Positions 60,287 through 64,000 of a stretch of DNA of 64,000 nt are shown piece by piece. Below the pieces are notes generated by a model. That model made no database searches, had not been told where the DNA came from, and worked only from the letters and a program-made list of their open reading frames with translations. The translations under genes were made by a program, and so were the position numbers. How positions within the stretch are numbered: position 1 is the stretch's first letter; each line of letters starts with the position of its first letter. The stretch comes from Rhodococcus sp. 14-2483-1-2 (lineage in GTDB: Bacteria; Actinomycetota; Actinomycetes; Mycobacteriales; Mycobacteriaceae), in contig NZ_NPFW01000007.1 of the NCBI RefSeq assembly GCF_002259405.1, positions 372,001-436,000 on the forward strand. The letters run 5' to 3'.

Positions 60287-60721
60287 ATGCCTTCCCTTCA
60301 CCATGCTCCACTTGCCGGCGTAGAGCCGAGCACGCTGTACCGCATCATGGCGCTTCGCGTTGCAGTGTTCGTGCACGAGCAGAAGATCGTCGATGAGGTC
60401 GAACTCGATGGCGCGGACCTACTGGCGACAACGGAGTTGTTCTGGATACAGGACGACCACGGAGAGGTATTGGCTACTCTCCGCGTCCTCGTCGAGGACA
60501 CGGTCCACATCGGCCGCGTCGCAACCGCGGTTCAGGGGCGTGGACGCGGCTATGCCGGCGAACTCGTCGAGGCGGCACTGAAGGCATACCCCGGGGTGGT
60601 CGAGATCTCCGCGCAAGCGCACCTCGAAAAGTGGTACGGGCGCTTCGGATTCGTTCGGGTGGGAGAGGACTACCTGGAAGCCGGGATCCCGCACGTGAAG
60701 ATGCTCACCCGCGTCGGTTGA
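60287..60721 (+). CDS. GNAT acetyltransferase, ElaA-like
   Basis: A 144-residue acetyltransferase. Tyr-x-x-x-x-Leu-Arg-x-x-Val-Phe-Val-x-Glu-Gln at the N-terminus, Ile-Gly-Arg-Val-Ala and the acetyl-CoA-binding Arg-Gly-x-Gly-Arg-Gly-Tyr-Ala loop match the ElaA group. The C-terminal Tyr-Gly-Arg-Phe-Gly-Phe is typical of GNAT. The substrate is unknown. The ATG at 60287 is used. It is convergent with the MFS gene. Confidence 0.87.
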   Translation: MPSLHHAPLAGVEPSTLYRIMALRVAVFVHEQKIVDEVELDGADLLATTELFWIQDDHGEVLATLRVLVEDTVHIGRVATAVQGRGRGYAGELVEAALKAYPGVVEISAQAHLEKWYGRFGFVRVGEDYLEAGIPHVKMLTRVG

Positions 60722-60722
60722 G

Positions 60723-61892
60723 TCAGCCTCGACTCCGCGGATGCGAGGCCGCGACGATCGATCCCCCGAGTACCAGTGCATTACCGAGCAAAATGCCCGT
60801 CACCCCGAACGGCCCGGCAATGGCACCGACCGTCAGTGGGATGAGAATCTGGGCAGATCTGTTGGCCGACATCCGCAATCCCAACGCCTCCCCTTGCGTG
60901 GATTTCGGCACGATCGACACCACCCACGACATGGTCAGTGGCTGCGGAATACCCAACGCGATGCCGAGTGCAATCATGACTCCGATGGCTCCGACTGCCT
61001 GCACGAACGGCAGCACTGCGAGAGCGATCGCGCCCGCCGCCAGCGAAACATTGAGCAGCACAGTGCGACCGAACTTCGCATCGAGTCTGCCGAGCCCCAC
61101 TCGGCTGACCACCGACACCCCGGCGCGCAACGCCAGCAGCCACCCCACCGTCGTCACCGATACCCCACGCTCGACGGCCCACGCCGGTACGAAGGCATAG
61201 AGCAGATCGACCGTCACCAATACCGCGCCGCTGACCGTCAATGACTGCCACATGCCCGGCAGCTTCAGCAATTTCAGCCCCGACGCTTCGCCCTCGGCAG
61301 GTTTCTGCGCGCGAATGTGGTTGCGGCCGAGCATCAAGAACAGTGCGGTGGGGAGCGCTACCGCGGTGAACGCACCGGCGGTGAGGATGCCTGCCGTCGT
61401 GTTCGGACTCTCGACGCTCGCACCGCCGAATCTCGACGCGACGGCCGTCACCGCGAGCGGCCCGACCAACTGCCCCATCGAGGCGGCGGCAGTCAATGCG
61501 CCGAAGGCACTTTCGTTCTTGCCGTCGACGTGGACGTGTGCGACGAACGCCTGCTGCCCGATCATGATGAGCAGATTGCCCAGACCGAACGCGGCCGTGC
61601 ACGCGAGCAGGGCCCACATTGCCGAAAACGCAACGAGTACACCGGTTGCGATCGAGCACAGAACGATTCCCGATACGATCACCACCGGACCGCCGAACCT
61701 GTCTGCGATGCGCCCGATCGGCAGAGCCGCCAATACTGCGGGCGCAGCGAACAGTGCCGCGATCACCGCAAGCGTTCGAGTGTCGGCACCCTCGGCGATC
61801 GCCCGATAACCGATCATCAACCGCACCCCGACCCACCCGGCCTGCGCAGTCGTCGCCTGAACGGTCAGAGCAATGGAATCACGAGAAGCCAT
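60723..61892 (-). CDS. Major facilitator superfamily transporter
   Basis: A 389-residue protein with twelve predicted helices and the conserved loop Gly-Arg-Ile-Ala-Asp-Arg-Phe-Gly-Gly between helices two and three. The second half has the related Gly-Leu-Gly-Arg-Leu-Asp-Ala-Lys-Phe-Gly. It belongs to the drug/metabolite exporter-like MFS group. Its start overlaps the RpiR gene stop by one base, so the two are co-transcribed and the regulator likely controls it. Confidence 0.9.
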   Translation of the reverse strand: MASRDSIALTVQATTAQAGWVGVRLMIGYRAIAEGADTRTLAVIAALFAAPAVLAALPIGRIADRFGGPVVIVSGIVLCSIATGVLVAFSAMWALLACTAAFGLGNLLIMIGQQAFVAHVHVDGKNESAFGALTAAASMGQLVGPLAVTAVASRFGGASVESPNTTAGILTAGAFTAVALPTALFLMLGRNHIRAQKPAEGEASGLKLLKLPGMWQSLTVSGAVLVTVDLLYAFVPAWAVERGVSVTTVGWLLALRAGVSVVSRVGLGRLDAKFGRTVLLNVSLAAGAIALAVLPFVQAVGAIGVMIALGIALGIPQPLTMSWVVSIVPKSTQGEALGLRMSANRSAQILIPLTVGAIAGPFGVTGILLGNALVLGGSIVAASHPRSRG

Positions 61893-62731
61893 CAGCGCAA
61901 GGGAATTTCATCGGTTCCTCCGACCAACCTCGATACGTCGTTGATGTCGTCACGCACCGCCCCGTACCGATCGGGATCGAGGTGGAAGATTGCCAATTGC
62001 AGTGCGTACGCAATGGCGATGGGAATGATGAGGGTGTTGTACTCGGAATCGTCTCCGCGTTGCGCGACGAGGAGATGCGTCGGCGCGGGCCGGAAGTGAT
62101 ATCCCGGCGCATCGCTGATCAGAATCGACGTGCCGCCGCGTCGTTCCGCCTCACGGACCAGAGCAGGCAGCTGAGACGGTGCCTCGCGCAGCGCGAACGC
62201 AATAAGGATGGAGTCCTCGGTGAAGCTGACGAACCGCTCGGCGAGGTCCTTTCCCCCGAGACCGAGCTCGACGACGACAAGACCGAGTCGGCGGAGACGA
62301 CGGGCCAGCATATCCAGGGCCGGGCGTTCGTCGGCCTTGGAGAACAGGTAGACCACCCGCGCCCGATGAATGGAGGTCGCCACGTCCACCAGCTGCTCCT
62401 GCGGGATGAAGCTCGACAACCGCTCCAGTGCACGGGCCTCGTCGCGCGCGAAGACAGCCAGTTCGTGACCGGTATCGCTGCGCATCAGAGCCGATGCGGT
62501 CACGGGTTCGGGGTTGTCGCGTTCGAGATCTGCGCGCAAGTCCGGGAAGCCGCTGTATCCGAGCTTCTGCGCCAACCGCACGACGGTCGACTCGTGAGTT
62601 TGCGCGCGGGCCGCAACGGGAGCCGCACGCAGACTCGACGGCTCGGGCTCGCCGAGAAGCACCGCAATGACCCGTTTTTCGGACGCGCTCAGCGACTTTC
62701 CGCTGCTCGCCACCACTGTTCGGAAGCTCAT
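61892..62731 (-). CDS. MurR/RpiR family transcriptional regulator
   Basis: A 279-residue regulator with an N-terminal HTH_6 domain (Ser-Ala-Ser-Glu-Lys-Arg-Val, Ser-Thr-Val-Val-Arg-Leu-Ala-Gln-Lys-Leu-Gly) and a C-terminal SIS domain. SIS domains bind phosphosugars. The ATG at 62731 is preferred over a GTG at 62764 that would lie inside the palindrome. It is divergent from tctBA and sits upstream of the MFS gene. Confidence 0.9.
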   Translation of the reverse strand: MSFRTVVASSGKSLSASEKRVIAVLLGEPEPSSLRAAPVAARAQTHESTVVRLAQKLGYSGFPDLRADLERDNPEPVTASALMRSDTGHELAVFARDEARALERLSSFIPQEQLVDVATSIHRARVVYLFSKADERPALDMLARRLRRLGLVVVELGLGGKDLAERFVSFTEDSILIAFALREAPSQLPALVREAERRGGTSILISDAPGYHFRPAPTHLLVAQRGDDSEYNTLIIPIAIAYALQLAIFHLDPDRYGAVRDDINDVSRLVGGTDEIPLR

Positions 62732-62747
62732 ACCCTCCACTTTCCAC

Positions 62748-62763
62748 TGTGTCTGTTGACACA
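62748..62763. promoter_or_regulatory. Palindromic operator between rpiR-like and tctB genes
   Basis: TGTGTC-TGTT-GACACA is a perfect 6-bp inverted repeat with a four-base centre, 17 bp before the RpiR ATG (62731) and about 90 bp before the tctB start (62853). It is a good candidate RpiR site controlling both directions. Confidence 0.55.
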
Positions 62764-62852
62764 CTCAACCACAATCCTGTAAACCTGTGCAAGATTGCAA
62801 GTGATCCACAGCACAGCAATCCGGCCGACCTTCTCAGGCCGCATCCGAACAT

Positions 62853-63449
62853 ATGTCAGAAAGGCGGCAGGCCGTGAAGGTACTGCTCGGCACACAACAC
62901 ACGATCGAATGGATCGTGCTCGGCGCGACCCTCGTCGTCGGCCTGGCGACGGTCACCATAGCAACCGGGTACGGAGTGACAGCCGACCCTGGCGTCGGGG
63001 CGGGCTTCCTGCCTTTGGTGGGCGGCCTCGGCATGATCCTCGGCGGTGCGATGTGGGCAATTCAGCTCGTTCGAGCACCGCGGACGAGCGCGCCCGAACC
63101 GGATCCCGAACTCGAGCCCGCTACCTCCGCGGCCGTCGCGTTCCTCTCCAGTGACAACGAGGAGGACGCCGACGAGGCCGAACTGCCCGATCGCGCAGGT
63201 TGGATCAGAATCGGAGTGGTCGTCGCCGCGATCGCCGGAGCCGCACTGGTGCTCCCCACACTCGGCTACACGCTGTCCATGGCGCTGATGCTCGCAGTCG
63301 TGTTGACGTTCGTCGGCAAGCGCACCCCGGTGGTCGCCGTCGGCGTCGCAGTGGCCACCACCTTGGCCACCCGGCTGGTGTTCGACGTCTGGCTCGGCAC
63401 GGCCCTGCCGGCTTCCTCCATTCCGTTCCTCGCTGATTGGGGGTTGTGA
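62853..63449 (+). CDS. tctB: Tripartite tricarboxylate transporter small membrane subunit
   Basis: A 198-residue protein with four helices. There is an N-terminal pair (one with Gly-Ala-Gly-Phe-Leu-Pro-Leu), an acidic cytoplasmic linker of about 40 residues, and a C-terminal pair ending Trp-Leu-Gly-Thr-Ala-Leu-Pro. This is the TctB (DUF1468) plan. It lies 3 bp before tctA. The acidic linker is longer than is common. Confidence 0.87.
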   Translation: MSERRQAVKVLLGTQHTIEWIVLGATLVVGLATVTIATGYGVTADPGVGAGFLPLVGGLGMILGGAMWAIQLVRAPRTSAPEPDPELEPATSAAVAFLSSDNEEDADEAELPDRAGWIRIGVVVAAIAGAALVLPTLGYTLSMALMLAVVLTFVGKRTPVVAVGVAVATTLATRLVFDVWLGTALPASSIPFLADWGL

Positions 63450-63452
63450 GTC

Positions 63453-64000
63453 ATGGGATTTCCCGATCTGATGGCAGGCTTCGTCAACGTCCTGACACCG
63501 ACGCATCTGCTGTTCGCACTCCTCGGCTGCGTGCTCGGCATGCTCGTCGGTGTCCTCCCCGGGTTCGGTCCCGCCGCCGCGGTATCACTGCTGATCCCGA
63601 TCACCTTCGGACTCGACGCCACCACAGCGCTGATCATGCTCGCCGCCATCCTGTACGGCGCAGCGTTCGGCGGCACCGTCACCGCTGTGCTGCTGCGCAT
63701 TCCGGGTGAGGCGTCGTCCATCGCCACCACGCTCGACGGCTACGAGATGGCCAAGAGCGGACGCGGCGGGCCCGCTCTCGTCGTCGCCGCACTCGCGTCG
63801 TTCGTCGGCGGACTGGTCGGCGTCATCGGATTCGTGGTCGTCGCTCCGTTCAGCCGATTCGCACTCGAATTCGGTGCTCCGGAACTGTTTCTCGTCGCAC
63901 TGCTCGGCATGGCCCTGATCACCAGCTTCTCGGGCAACAACCCCGCGAAGGCACTGATCAGCGTGGGTCTCGGCCTGGCGATCGCGTCGGTGGGCATCGA
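63453..64000 (+). CDS. tctA: Tripartite tricarboxylate transporter large membrane subunit (partial)
   Basis: The first 182 residues of TctA; the frame is open to the right edge. Helices with Gly-Val-Leu-Pro-Gly-Phe-Gly-Pro, Ala-Ala-Ile-Leu-Tyr-Gly-Ala-Ala-Phe-Gly-Gly and Ile-Pro-Gly-Glu-Ala-Ser-Ser are diagnostic. With TctB and a periplasmic TctC (not seen here) it would import citrate or another carboxylate using the ion gradient. ATG 63453 is chosen. Confidence 0.93.
   Translation, partial: MGFPDLMAGFVNVLTPTHLLFALLGCVLGMLVGVLPGFGPAAAVSLLIPITFGLDATTALIMLAAILYGAAFGGTVTAVLLRIPGEASSIATTLDGYEMAKSGRGGPALVVAALASFVGGLVGVIGFVVVAPFSRFALEFGAPELFLVALLGMALITSFSGNNPAKALISVGLGLAIASVGI

Overview
The window is GC-rich, gene-dense DNA from an actinobacterium, most likely a mycolic-acid-bearing genus of the Rhodococcus/Nocardiaceae type. 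That is inferred from overall base composition, frequent GTG starts, many TetR regulators, MpaB-type oxygenase, polyprenol-phosphate-mannose synthase, secretory LIP-type lipases and a TctAB transporter. No ribosomal RNA, tRNA, CRISPR, transposase or integrase was recognised.

Layout. 1-5240: the start of a leftward lipoprotein gene, then a fused GT2/GT-C glycosyltransferase coupled to a polyprenol-phosphate mannose synthase, and a membrane-anchored unknown. 5268-11640: a sugar phosphotransferase, a GAF protein, an MpaB oxygenase/TetR pair, an orphan Wzz-like protein and an SDR/TetR pair. 11802-27499: exopolysaccharide locus A. It has a tyrosine kinase/copolymerase, acyltransferase, SGNH-like lipoprotein, Wzx, Wzy, four glycosyltransferases, an acetyltransferase, a priming phosphotransferase and UDP-glucose dehydrogenase. 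About 13.4-22.9 kb of it is conspicuously AT-richer than its surroundings and looks like an exchanged cassette.

27699-49491: exopolysaccharide locus B. A second priming phosphotransferase, near-identical at its C-terminus to that of locus A, precedes a tight seven-gene leftward operon. That operon interleaves two chain-length proteins (one with a degenerate kinase), three paralogous secreted lipases, an acyltransferase and a carbohydrate esterase. Divergent from it are a Wzy/ligase-like protein and a secreted PslG-like glycosidase. A translationally coupled eight-gene rightward operon then carries three glycosyltransferases, two GDP-mannose-dehydratase-type enzymes, an acetyltransferase, a Wzx flippase and a second PslG-like glycosidase. 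Together loci A and B look like two complete, adjacent Wzx/Wzy pathways. The lipase/acyltransferase/copolymerase operon is the most unusual system in the window and could edit acyl groups on the locus B polymer.

49588-64000: general accessory genes. These are a TetR regulator and TetX-like flavin monooxygenase sharing a thrice-repeated palindromic operator, a CGNR protein, small membrane unknowns, a BASS transporter followed by a very strong terminator, an SDR pair behind a palindromic operator, an unusual double-HTH TetR protein, a DUF4234 protein, a GNAT acetyltransferase, an MFS/RpiR pair, and a divergent tctBA operon cut by the right edge.
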